NCBI GenBank assembly: GCA_003223255.1
Contig: QHYJ01000105.1
Location: forward strand, 1 to 37,548
Source of the DNA: Acidobacteriota bacterium
Lineage (GTDB): Bacteria > Acidobacteriota > Terriglobia > Acidiferrales > UBA7541
Length of the DNA stretch: 37,548 bases
Reading direction: 5' to 3'
Of this stretch, positions 17,274 to 24,715 are shown one piece after another (positions within the stretch are counted from its first letter, which is position 1; each line of letters opens with the position of its first letter). Under the pieces are notes generated by a model. It saw only the letters and a list, made by a program, of their open reading frames with translations. It was not told the DNA's origin and searched no databases. The position numbers were made by a program, and so were the translations under genes.

Positions 17274-17474
17274 TCAGATGGCTCGTGGTCCGCGAAGCAG
17301 CCGCACCGGAAGCAGAAAGAGCGCGCTGATCAGGCTCAAGACACCATGGACGGCGATACCGAAGATGCGCAAGGGAAGAGTCAGAAGCCAAACGATAGGG
17401 TAAACGACCAGGGCCAGCAACGCGATGGGCCAACACAGAACAAACAAAATGCACCACAGAAAGAACGCAGCCAT
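17274..17474 (-). CDS. Small two-helix membrane protein
   Basis: The 66-residue protein starts at ATG 17474, with GAGG five bases upstream. It is almost entirely hydrophobic (FFLWCILFVLCWPIALLALV, a short turn, then VWLLTLPLRIFGIAVHGVLS) and ends in a basic tail with PVRLLRG. It lies 70 bases after hflX on the same strand and is probably the last gene of that unit. I recognise no family. The longer in-frame reading adds about 20 polar residues and lacks a ribosome site. Confidence 0.6.
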   Translation of the reverse strand: MAAFFLWCILFVLCWPIALLALVVYPIVWLLTLPLRIFGIAVHGVLSLISALFLLPVRLLRGPRAI

Positions 17475-17544
17475 GGCAACCTCGCTGGGAAGTTCAAGAC
17501 CCGCTTGCACACACTTACTCGGATTTCCCACCATTCACTTGTCA

Positions 17545-18927
17545 CTACGAAAGAGAAGGCTGAAAAGTTCCTTCCACTTTGTAGTCGTCGAGCCGCAGTC
17601 GCTTTGCGACCGACGAGGGAATCTCAGCATCAAGCCGCATGTGCGAATCGTCGATCTCCGAATGCAGGACGCGCCCCAGGGCGTGAATCATTGCCAGCGT
17701 TCGACCTTCGGCCAGCGGTAGCCGGATGGAAAGCGTGAGAAGAGGATCGACAGGCATGACCGTGTCCATTCGCCGCAAGAGTTGAGCGATCCCTTGGCCC
17801 GTCAGCGCGGATACCAGCACGGGTGCACCCTCGCCTGCTCTGGCCACGCTCGCCTCCAGGGTTTCCCGTTCCTCGAGACTGAGGCGATCCACCTTGTTCA
17901 GTACGTGCAGACGAGGCCGGTCAGCAACGTCCAGTTCACGCAAAATCTTCTCGACATCCTCGTCGAGCTCTTCATGATGAGGGTTCGACACGTCGCTGAC
18001 ATGCAGAATCAGCGCGGTCTCTTGGACTTCTTCCAGCGTGGCGCGGAACGCGGTCAGTAGGCCTTTCGGCAGATCGCGAATAAAGCCGACAGTATCGGCG
18101 AGGAGCACTCGGCGATTCGACAAAAGGCGAATCGCGCGGATCGTCGGGTCGAGCGTCGCGAACATCTTCGAAGAAACCAGGACCTCAGCACGGCTAAGCG
18201 CATTGAACAAAGTGGACTTGCCGGCATTGGTGTACCCCACCAGCGCAATGGTTCCCAGCGGAACCGCATTGCGAGCTTCGCGGCGCAGCGCCCGCTGCTT
18301 GCGCACTTCGTCGATGCTGGCCTGGATCTTGCGCACGCGCTCGCGAATCCGGCGGCGGTCGGTTTCCAGTTTTTTCTCCCCAGGGCCGCGAACGCCGATT
18401 CGTCCTGCCCCGCCTCCCGCCCCACCAGCGCCACCACCCCCGCTCTTGCCGCCTAGACGGGACATCGCCGTGCCTTTCCCGGTCAAGCGCGGCAGTAAGT
18501 AATTCAACTGCGCCAACTCCACCTGCAACTGACCTTCGCGGCTTCGCGCGTGGCGCGCGAAAATGTCGAGAATAAGCTGCGTGCGGTCGATCACGCGGCG
18601 ATCCGTGGCCGACTCGATGTTCCGCTGCTGCACGGGAGAAAGGTTGCTATCGAAAATAATGAGCGGCGCTTTGTGCGCTGTGGCTTCAGCGCGAATTTCG
18701 TCCAGCTTGCCGCGTCCGACGAGCGTGGCAGGATCCGCCGCTTCACGCAACTGGAAGACAGTCCCGGCAACCTCCGCCCCAGCGCTGCGGGCCAGCTCAA
18801 CCAATTCGGAAAGAGACTCGCGGCCCTGGTCGCCCATGGGCATGCCGGGAAACCGGGGTGCACGCTTCCATCCCACGCCGACGAGCAAGGCGCGTTCTGC
18901 AGTCGAGACTTTATGCTGTGTTTTCAT
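17545..18927 (-). CDS. hflX: GTPase HflX
   Basis: The 460-residue protein has the HflX N-terminal domain (AERALLVGV; LVGRGKLDEIRAEA; RTQLILDIFARHARSREGQL; LNYLLPRLTGKG). A glycine-rich linker ends in RIGVRGPGEKKLETDRRRIR, and a coiled helix pair precedes the G domain: G1 VGYTNAGKST (residues about 231-240), G3 DTVGF, G4 NKVD. HflX binds the ribosome and splits or rescues stalled 70S particles under stress. ATG 18927 is my choice; GTG 19002 is an in-frame alternative that would overlap miaA by eight bases. Neither has a strong Shine-Dalgarno. Coupling with miaA is widespread, although hfq, often between them, is absent. Confidence 0.95.
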   Translation of the reverse strand: MKTQHKVSTAERALLVGVGWKRAPRFPGMPMGDQGRESLSELVELARSAGAEVAGTVFQLREAADPATLVGRGKLDEIRAEATAHKAPLIIFDSNLSPVQQRNIESATDRRVIDRTQLILDIFARHARSREGQLQVELAQLNYLLPRLTGKGTAMSRLGGKSGGGGAGGAGGGAGRIGVRGPGEKKLETDRRRIRERVRKIQASIDEVRKQRALRREARNAVPLGTIALVGYTNAGKSTLFNALSRAEVLVSSKMFATLDPTIRAIRLLSNRRVLLADTVGFIRDLPKGLLTAFRATLEEVQETALILHVSDVSNPHHEELDEDVEKILRELDVADRPRLHVLNKVDRLSLEERETLEASVARAGEGAPVLVSALTGQGIAQLLRRMDTVMPVDPLLTLSIRLPLAEGRTLAMIHALGRVLHSEIDDSHMRLDAEIPSSVAKRLRLDDYKVEGTFQPSLS

Positions 18928-18994
18928 CACGGCAGCAGGCCGGGAGTCACGATGGGATCTTGTACTTTCTTGGTGCAATCCATCCGAAACGAAA

Positions 18995-19972
18995 TTATAC
19001 ACCCCTCTCGCCTGCCCCGCGACTTACTTCCACGTCTTGCGATTGCAGGAGCCGCAAGACGCTGGCTTGTATTTCCGGATCATCGCCAAAACCCGGGAAC
19101 CATTGGACGCCAGAATCTTTTCGAAACCAGGTGAGCTGGCGCTTGGCATAACGTCGCGTAGCTTGCTGGATGGCCTCGCGCGCATGCTGTAGTGTTAATT
19201 CGTTTCGCAAAACGGCGCGCAATTCGCGGTAACCGATAAAGTCAAACGGTTTTGCATTTTCATCCAAACCACTTTTGAGCAATTCTTGCGCTTCCTGCAG
19301 CCATCCTTGTTCGAGCATGGAGGCCGTGCGCGCATGGATTCGCTCATAGAGCTTTTCGCGCGGGGGCATCAAGCCAATCTTCACCGCTCGCCAACCTTCA
19401 AGCGGTTTGCGGCCCAGGCGATGCACCTCCGAAATGGGTTTGCGCGCCAGCAAGCAAACTTCGATGGCACGAATCTGCTTTTGTTCATCTGCGGGAGAAA
19501 TTTTATGCGCGGCTTGCGGATCGAGCCGCTTCAAGATGCGGTGCAAATGGCCAGCCGGATGCTCCTCGGCGCTGGCGCGCAACCGCTCGCGCAATTCCTC
19601 TGAGCGTTGCGGAATGTCCGCGAGGCCCTCAAGCAACGCGCGTAAGTACAATCCCGTACCGACCGTTAGGATTGGCACGCGTTTTCGATGCCGCAAGTCC
19701 TCCAGAACCGCTAACGCCCGTTCGCGGTAGCCACCGGCCGTGGCGAATTCATGAGGAGCGAGAACATCAATCAAGTGATGCGGCACGCCGCGCCGCTCCG
19801 TAAGGTGTGGTTTGGCGGTGCCAATGTCAAAGCCGCGGTAGAGCTGCGTGGAATCGCATGCGACGACTTCTCCATCGAGCTGCTTCGCCAGCCAGACTCC
19901 CAATGCGGATTTGCCCGATGCCGTCGGTCCCACGATGGCAACGAGAAATAGCTGCGAGTTTTCCGGATTCAT
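18995..19972 (-). CDS. miaA: tRNA dimethylallyltransferase
   Basis: The 325-residue protein has the P-loop VAIVGPTASGKSALG near the start, followed by DSTQLYRGFDIGTAKP, GGTGLYLRALL-like TVGTGLYLRALLEGLADIP and the C-terminal helices with RRYAKRQLTWFRKD. It attaches a dimethylallyl group to N6 of A37 in tRNAs reading UNN codons. The start at 19972 places the P-loop near residue 10-20 as in the family and creates an ATGA overlap with the 32-codon ORF upstream. The longer in-frame extension is cysteine-rich nonsense. Confidence 0.96.
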   Translation of the reverse strand: MNPENSQLFLVAIVGPTASGKSALGVWLAKQLDGEVVACDSTQLYRGFDIGTAKPHLTERRGVPHHLIDVLAPHEFATAGGYRERALAVLEDLRHRKRVPILTVGTGLYLRALLEGLADIPQRSEELRERLRASAEEHPAGHLHRILKRLDPQAAHKISPADEQKQIRAIEVCLLARKPISEVHRLGRKPLEGWRAVKIGLMPPREKLYERIHARTASMLEQGWLQEAQELLKSGLDENAKPFDFIGYRELRAVLRNELTLQHAREAIQQATRRYAKRQLTWFRKDSGVQWFPGFGDDPEIQASVLRLLQSQDVEVSRGAGERGV

Positions 19973-20067
19973 CGAAACAGGAGGTGCCGCACCCGGGCAA
20001 AAACAAAGAGCAGCACAAAGAGCGCAAGGAGAAGACTGCCAATAATTTGCTGGCGCCGGAGCTTCAT
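19969..20067 (-). CDS. 32-residue single-helix membrane peptide between tonB and miaA
   Basis: On the minus strand an ATG at 20067-20065 opens 32 codons and stops with TGA at 19971-19969. The peptide has a basic N-terminus (MKLRRQQ), one hydrophobic helix (IIGSLLLALFVLLFVFARV) and a basic tail (RHLLFR), typical of a small single-pass membrane protein. Its start overlaps the tonB-like stop as ATGA and its stop overlaps the miaA start as ATGA, which would chain all three genes by translational coupling. Without it there would be a 91-base hole in an otherwise overlapping operon. No Shine-Dalgarno is obvious. The function is unknown. Confidence 0.65.
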   Translation of the reverse strand: MKLRRQQIIGSLLLALFVLLFVFARVRHLLFR

Positions 20068-21428
20068 TGGTAGGCGGCTTCGATGGGCAAATTGTACAGG
20101 AAAATAAACCGCAGCTCGATGAATGGCCCGCTGAAAGCCGGCGGCAGCGGTTCAAAAGGGTTCGAAGAACGAATGGCGGACACTGCTGCCCGGTCCAAAG
20201 GTTCCTTACCCGAACTCATGATCCGCACGGGCTCGCCATCGGGAACCGAACCGTTCTTCATGATGCGGAATTGCAAGGCCACGCGGCCTCGGTCCCCCAA
20301 CATGGCCGATTCCGGCATGACCGCGTACCAATTGCGGCGCACCGCCGCGACGACACGATTCATGTAGTCGCTGAAATCCACACCCTCGGTCGGCGTCAGG
20401 ATTTCGTAACCGTTTCCGAATGTGCCCCCCGAACCTTGTGATCCACCGGCACCCCCGTTGAGTCCACCGCCAGAATGCGGCATCGGGCCACTGTACAGGG
20501 CAGAACGCCCGCCCGAGGTGGGCGCCTTGGCGGTTTCGCGGATGGTGTCCTGCAGCGAGCGGTTAAGCGAATTCTTCGGCAAAATCAGGCCGCGCCGCGG
20601 CGAGGGAGAATCCGGTGCTTCCAGCTTCAGCGCGGGTTTCGGCGCGTCGGTTTTGGGTACGGGAGCACTCGGCTGCGGGTCTGGTACGGGCGTATTTGTC
20701 TTCGGCACGGGAGCGCTAGGCAATTCTTTCACCGGCCGCTCGGGCGCGGGCGCAGGCTGGGGCTCAGGAGGCGCAACTTCCCGCAGTATGCGCGGGTCCA
20801 GGTGCACCTTTGGCTGGGGTGCCAGCGGGCGTGCTGGAGGCTTATAGGGCTCGAACGCTCCAGGAGGGAGCAGCAGCTTCAATTGATTGCGCGCGAGCTC
20901 GATTTCCTCCTGCGTCGGCGCGTGCGCAGGGAAGAATTTCGATTGCAACAAAATCACGGAGATGAGCAGGATGTGAAAAACGACGGACGAGGCTCGCGTC
21001 GCAATTTGCCACCTCCCGCTCTCCTCCTTTTGCTCGGGAATGGCCAGTTGCACTTCGCCGGTCATGAAAATGTCACGGCCGACCAAATCCACAGGAGGCG
21101 GAAGGGTCATTGGCTCAATGACTGCAGGAGGAGCGGCGCCAACGGGCACGGTGATGCGTTGGTCCAAATCCGTGGGCTGTAGTGGCACCGAAAGGTCTTC
21201 CCGAACGCCGTAGGCTTCACGGCTTACGTCGCGCGGGACCACCACACGCGCGGCAATGGACTCGAGTGGCAGATCCGGGGGAATGGTGGATTGCCCGTTC
21301 AACGGCACGATGGGCAGCGTGGCCGGCACGAGCGTGCGTTCGTCCATGGTGGTGGGGCGGCGGCGTTGCGTGACCGCATCAGGAGCTGGTGGACGAGCCC
21401 CGATCGGAACCAGGAAACGAGGGATCAT
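20064..21428 (-). CDS. TonB family energy transducer with long cytoplasmic N-terminus
   Basis: The 454-residue protein has about 145 polar residues first, then one transmembrane helix (SSVVFHILLISVILLQ, residues about 148-162), a Pro-rich spacer with repeated APVPKT units (about 190-290), a glycine-rich stretch (about 320-345) and a C-terminal TonB-like domain (RVVAAVRRNWYAVMPESAML...GRVALQFRIMKNGSV...AAVSAIRSSNPFEPLP). TonB proteins span the periplasm and pass proton-motive energy to outer-membrane receptors. In canonical TonB the helix is at the N-terminus; here it is preceded by a Val/Pro-rich cytoplasmic segment. Both ends overlap neighbours by four bases. Its place after lipid A genes suggests an envelope role. 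No ExbB or ExbD gene is in the window. Confidence 0.88.
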   Translation of the reverse strand: MIPRFLVPIGARPPAPDAVTQRRRPTTMDERTLVPATLPIVPLNGQSTIPPDLPLESIAARVVVPRDVSREAYGVREDLSVPLQPTDLDQRITVPVGAAPPAVIEPMTLPPPVDLVGRDIFMTGEVQLAIPEQKEESGRWQIATRASSVVFHILLISVILLQSKFFPAHAPTQEEIELARNQLKLLLPPGAFEPYKPPARPLAPQPKVHLDPRILREVAPPEPQPAPAPERPVKELPSAPVPKTNTPVPDPQPSAPVPKTDAPKPALKLEAPDSPSPRRGLILPKNSLNRSLQDTIRETAKAPTSGGRSALYSGPMPHSGGGLNGGAGGSQGSGGTFGNGYEILTPTEGVDFSDYMNRVVAAVRRNWYAVMPESAMLGDRGRVALQFRIMKNGSVPDGEPVRIMSSGKEPLDRAAVSAIRSSNPFEPLPPAFSGPFIELRFIFLYNLPIEAAYQ

Positions 21429-22423
21429 GTTGTCGCATTTTCGCGTGCGGCTACTGCTTCTGGTTGGACGCGCGCCGCGTGCTCCTGGATGCTTGCCATT
21501 ACGCGTCCGGCCAAGGCCAGGGCTGCGCGTCCGGCGGCGCCGTTCGTCGGTGGCTCCTTGCGCGTTCGCATGGCCTCCACAAAGGCTTCTAGTTCCGCCT
21601 GCAGGGGTTCCACCACCGGAGCATTCAGCTTTTCAAACCCAAATTCCGGCTGCGGGCCCGCTTTTTTCACTCCAATGCGGAGGGCGTCGCGCCGCGTGTA
21701 GTCCAGGGAAATGTACTCATGCTGCTGGAAGAAGCGCATTTTGCGCACGCGTTCGGTGGAGACGCGGCTCGCGGTAACGTTGGCCACGGCCCCGCCTGCA
21801 AATTCCAGCCGCGCATGGGCAATATCCACTTTGTCCGTTAACACGGGTATCCCGACAGCCTTTACTTCCGTCACGGGCTCGTTGACCAATGCCAGTAGAA
21901 TGTCCAGATCATGAATCATCAAATCATAGATTACGTCCACGTCCAGGCTGCGTGGCGTGAATACACCCAATCGGTGAACTTCGAAAAACAGCGGGCGGTT
22001 CAGGATCGGCTCCACGGCACGCACCGCGGGATTAAAGCGTTCGACATGGCCCACTTGTAGGATACGCTTGTTCTTCCTTGCGGCCTCGAGGAGCGCATCA
22101 GCCTCCGCCAAATCCACGGCCATTGGCTTTTCTACCAAAACGTCCAGTCCCATTTCCAGCAGCCGGCATCCCACTTGCGCATGGGCGACGGTTGGCACCG
22201 CGACACTCACCGCATCTGCGCGTCCCTGCAATTCCTCAAGACTTTGGAACGCCGGCGCTTGAAATTCCTTCGCAACCGCCGAGGCGCGCTGGATATTCTG
22301 GTCGTAAAAGCCAACCAACTCCACGCCGCTGAGTCCGTGATACACGCGCGCGTGATTGCGTCCGAACTCGCCGGTTCCCACGACGGCGACACGCGTTTTC
22401 TTTGGTTCTGCCGCCGCGCTCAT
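21425..22423 (-). CDS. Gfo/Idh/MocA family NAD(P)-dependent oxidoreductase
   Basis: The 332-residue protein has the Rossmann loop VAVVGTGEFGRNHARVY (residues about 12-28), the family signature LVEKPMAVD (EKP 98-100), VGHVERFNPA and YDLMIHDLDILL with the probable catalytic His171. It overlaps lpxI upstream and the tonB-like gene downstream by four bases each. In several Gram-negative lineages an oxidoreductase of this family sits between lpxI and lpxB. In Acidithiobacillus and Leptospira, GnnA of this family oxidises UDP-GlcNAc at C3 for diamino lipid A. That role is possible here, but the partner aminotransferase GnnB is not in the window, so the substrate remains open. Confidence 0.9.
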   Translation of the reverse strand: MSAAAEPKKTRVAVVGTGEFGRNHARVYHGLSGVELVGFYDQNIQRASAVAKEFQAPAFQSLEELQGRADAVSVAVPTVAHAQVGCRLLEMGLDVLVEKPMAVDLAEADALLEAARKNKRILQVGHVERFNPAVRAVEPILNRPLFFEVHRLGVFTPRSLDVDVIYDLMIHDLDILLALVNEPVTEVKAVGIPVLTDKVDIAHARLEFAGGAVANVTASRVSTERVRKMRFFQQHEYISLDYTRRDALRIGVKKAGPQPEFGFEKLNAPVVEPLQAELEAFVEAMRTRKEPPTNGAAGRAALALAGRVMASIQEHAARVQPEAVAARENATT

Positions 22424-23298
22424 TCTTTGTTGATTCCCCTGGTTGCGCCGTTTGGTTCCGCTACAGCCGCGGGAGCAAACGCCTGGATGGCGATTCCTAC
22501 CGCATCCGCCAGCTCAATCAGTTTGGCTTTGTCAAAAAGGAGCGTACGTGCTGCGTCCACTGCCAAAGCGGTGGCCCCGGCACTTCTCATTTGTTCGACG
22601 GTAGGTAAACCAACCACAGGTACATCGAAGCGCATGTCCTGTGCCGGTTTGCTCACTTTTACGACCACCAGGGGCTTGCCGGCAGCGATGCGCCCCGCTC
22701 GCACGATGACTTCATCCGTGCCTTCCATGGCCTCTACCGCAACGCAAGCATGATCGGCAATCACTACGGTCTGACCGATGTCCATTCCTGCAATTTGCTG
22801 CGCAAGTCCGCGCCCGTACGCAATATCTTCAGCCTCATGCTCATTTGGTGCGCGGCGCGTGAGCACGCCGGCCTCTGGAAGGAGCGGTTTCAGGAAAACT
22901 GTCGAATCTACCAACCGTATCCCTTCGCCTTCGAGGACGCGTGCCACCGCCCCAATCAGCGCGTCGGTATTCTTGCGCGGCAGCGAGAACAGCAATTTCG
23001 CCAGCTTCCAATCCGGCCGAATCGAACTGAAGATCTTATTGTGCTTTACTTGTCCGGCCATCACCGCCTGCGTCACGCCTTCCTGATGCATTAAATCGAT
23101 CGTCTTGCTTAGCTCGCCGAGGCCTACCCAGTGCACGCGTTTCGCAGCTTTCTCCAACTCTGGCGAAGCTTCTTCCTTGAGCGCGATGACCGCCATATCG
23201 ATTCCTTGGCTGCGCGCCCCCTCGAGCACCAGGAACGGGAATCGTCCGTTTCCCGCAATCAGTCCCCAGCTTGTCGTATTAGTGTTCGCGTCCGGCAT
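22420..23298 (-). CDS. lpxI: UDP-2,3-diacylglucosamine pyrophosphatase LpxI
   Basis: The 292-residue protein matches the LpxI (DUF1009) family: GLIAGNGRFPFLVLEGARSQ near the start, VMAGQVKHNKIF, then DSTVFLKPLLPEAGVLT and the catalytic-domain segments DIGQTVVIADHACVAVEAMEGTDE, GKPLVVVKVSKPAQDMRFDVPVVG. It hydrolyses UDP-2,3-diacylglucosamine to lipid X, the fourth step of lipid A synthesis, replacing LpxH in alphaproteobacteria and others. It starts 16 bases after the broken lpxA and overlaps the oxidoreductase gene by four bases. Confidence 0.95.
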   Translation of the reverse strand: MPDANTNTTSWGLIAGNGRFPFLVLEGARSQGIDMAVIALKEEASPELEKAAKRVHWVGLGELSKTIDLMHQEGVTQAVMAGQVKHNKIFSSIRPDWKLAKLLFSLPRKNTDALIGAVARVLEGEGIRLVDSTVFLKPLLPEAGVLTRRAPNEHEAEDIAYGRGLAQQIAGMDIGQTVVIADHACVAVEAMEGTDEVIVRAGRIAAGKPLVVVKVSKPAQDMRFDVPVVGLPTVEQMRSAGATALAVDAARTLLFDKAKLIELADAVGIAIQAFAPAAVAEPNGATRGINKE

Positions 23299-23314
23299 GA
23301 AATGGGTAGCCTGT

Positions 23315-24044
23315 TTACTTCACAATGCCGCGTTCGGCACTTTCAATAAACTGGATCAATTCCCGCACGTCCGCCGAATCACTCAGCGTTTTCTTCATTT
23401 CGTCCAATGCCTGCGAGGTATTTAACTTCGACCGTAGGAGCAGCCGATAAGCGCCCTTCAGCGCCTGCAAGCGCTCCGGCGAAAACCCTTTGCGCTCCAG
23501 ACCAATCGTGTTGATGCCGAAGCTCTTCGTCTCGCGCTCGGTCACCACCTTCGAGAACGGCGGCACATCCTGGGTAATCACCGTCGACGCGCCGATGTAA
23601 GCGTAGCGCCCAATCCGGCAAAACTGATGCACCGGGCAAAAGGCACCGACGGTTGCATAATCTTCCACAGTCACATGCCCCGCCAATGTCGCTCCGTTCA
23701 CAAACAGCGTATGGCTCCCAAGTTGACAATCAGCCGCCCTTCTGCGTGCCCCGGCTCACCGTCACGTACTCACGGAAATTGTTTCCATCGCCTGCAACCA
23801 GTTCAACGCGCTCACCTCGAAACGTGTAGTCCTGCGGATCGCCGCCAATCACACAGAAGGCATGAAAAACATTGTTCTTGCCAAATCGCGATGGTCCCTG
23901 AACCACCGCATGCGCGTGCAACACGCAGCCTTCGCCCAATTCCACGTCTTCGCCCACCACGGCATAGGCACCAACCCGAACGCCTTCTCCCAGCTTTGCG
24001 CTTGCTGCGACGGTGGCTTGCCGATGAATCTCGGGTTTGGTCAT
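23315..24044 (-). pseudogene. lpxA: UDP-N-acetylglucosamine acyltransferase, internal deletion with frameshift
   Basis: The first 104 codons are a normal LpxA left-handed-helix start (ATVAASAKLGEGVRVGAYAV, up to EYVTVSRGTQKGG) and then hit TGA at 23732-23730. The rest resumes in another frame at 23731: DCQLGSHTLFVNGATLAGHV, AFCPVHQFCRIG, GLERKGFSPERLQALKGAYRLL, to the stop at 23315. Against E. coli LpxA (262 residues), the segment between GG and DC, about 19 residues, is missing. The two halves (104 + 138) plus 19 give the normal length. The loss of 56 bases removes the position of catalytic His125, immediately before DC. The ATG overlaps the fabZ stop (ATGA). As written the gene cannot make active LpxA. 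Confidence 0.9.
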
Positions 24045-24508
24045 TTTGCGGATTTTTCCGCCTGGGCGGCCGGCCCGCGGTCCACCATTTTGCACATTAG
24101 CGTAGCCTCAGCAGCCAGCTGGCCGTTCACCGTCGCTCGCCCCTCCAGCTTGCAGAAATCGCCGCGCCACGAAATCACTTTCATCTCCACTCGCAATTGA
24201 TCCCCCGGCACGACCGGCCGGCGGAACCGCGCCCCATCTACCGCCGCAAAATACAGCAGCTTCTTTTCGCGGTCGGGAACTTCCTGAAGCAGCAACAATC
24301 CCCCCGTTTGCGCCATGGATTCGATGATCAGCACGCCCGGCATCACCGGCGTGCCTGGAAAATGCCCCTGGAAGTAAGCCTCGTTGATGGTCACGTTTTT
24401 CACGCCCACAATGCTTTTCAGCCGCTCCATCTCCACGATGGCATCCACGAACAGAAACGGGTAGCGGTGCGGCAGAATCTTCTGTATTTCCACAACGTCC
24501 ATGATCAT
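24041..24508 (-). CDS. fabZ: 3-hydroxyacyl-ACP dehydratase FabZ
   Basis: The 155-residue protein has the hot-dog-fold signature: ILPHRYPFLFVD at residues 11-22 and the active-site helix with GHFPGTPVMPGVLIIESMAQ (His49, Glu63). It dehydrates 3-hydroxyacyl-ACP in fatty acid synthesis, and 3-hydroxyacyl-ACP is also the LpxA substrate, which explains the common pairing. I use ATG 24508 because GGAG lies seven bases upstream; the next ATG is two codons on. A perfect TATAAT on the minus strand (24576-24571), without a good -35, may be its promoter. lpxD, often upstream, is absent, so fabZ appears to head the unit. Confidence 0.96.
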   Translation of the reverse strand: MIMDVVEIQKILPHRYPFLFVDAIVEMERLKSIVGVKNVTINEAYFQGHFPGTPVMPGVLIIESMAQTGGLLLLQEVPDREKKLLYFAAVDGARFRRPVVPGDQLRVEMKVISWRGDFCKLEGRATVNGQLAAEATLMCKMVDRGPAAQAEKSAK

Positions 24509-24715
24509 TCGCGGTCTCCGTAGCCGCACACCCGCTCGGCGGCGCCTGGCACGTTCCCGGGAAAACTTCAATTATAAGCGAACCGCCGCGGCTGCGATAC
24601 GCGCACTTCTGGCAACGTTAAGCACGGACTAGCGCTTTTCGCGAGCCCGCGCCCCAACCCGGGACACGCCTTGTAAGTTGCTCTCCTTTCAGGGCGCTGC
24701 TAGCATGTCCGCGCC

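Noticed and set aside
23730-23732. TGA in lpxA as selenocysteine or other recoding
   Set aside because: The frame after TGA does not continue LpxA. The matching sequence resumes in a different frame and about 19 residues are missing, so this is a deletion, not a recoded stop.
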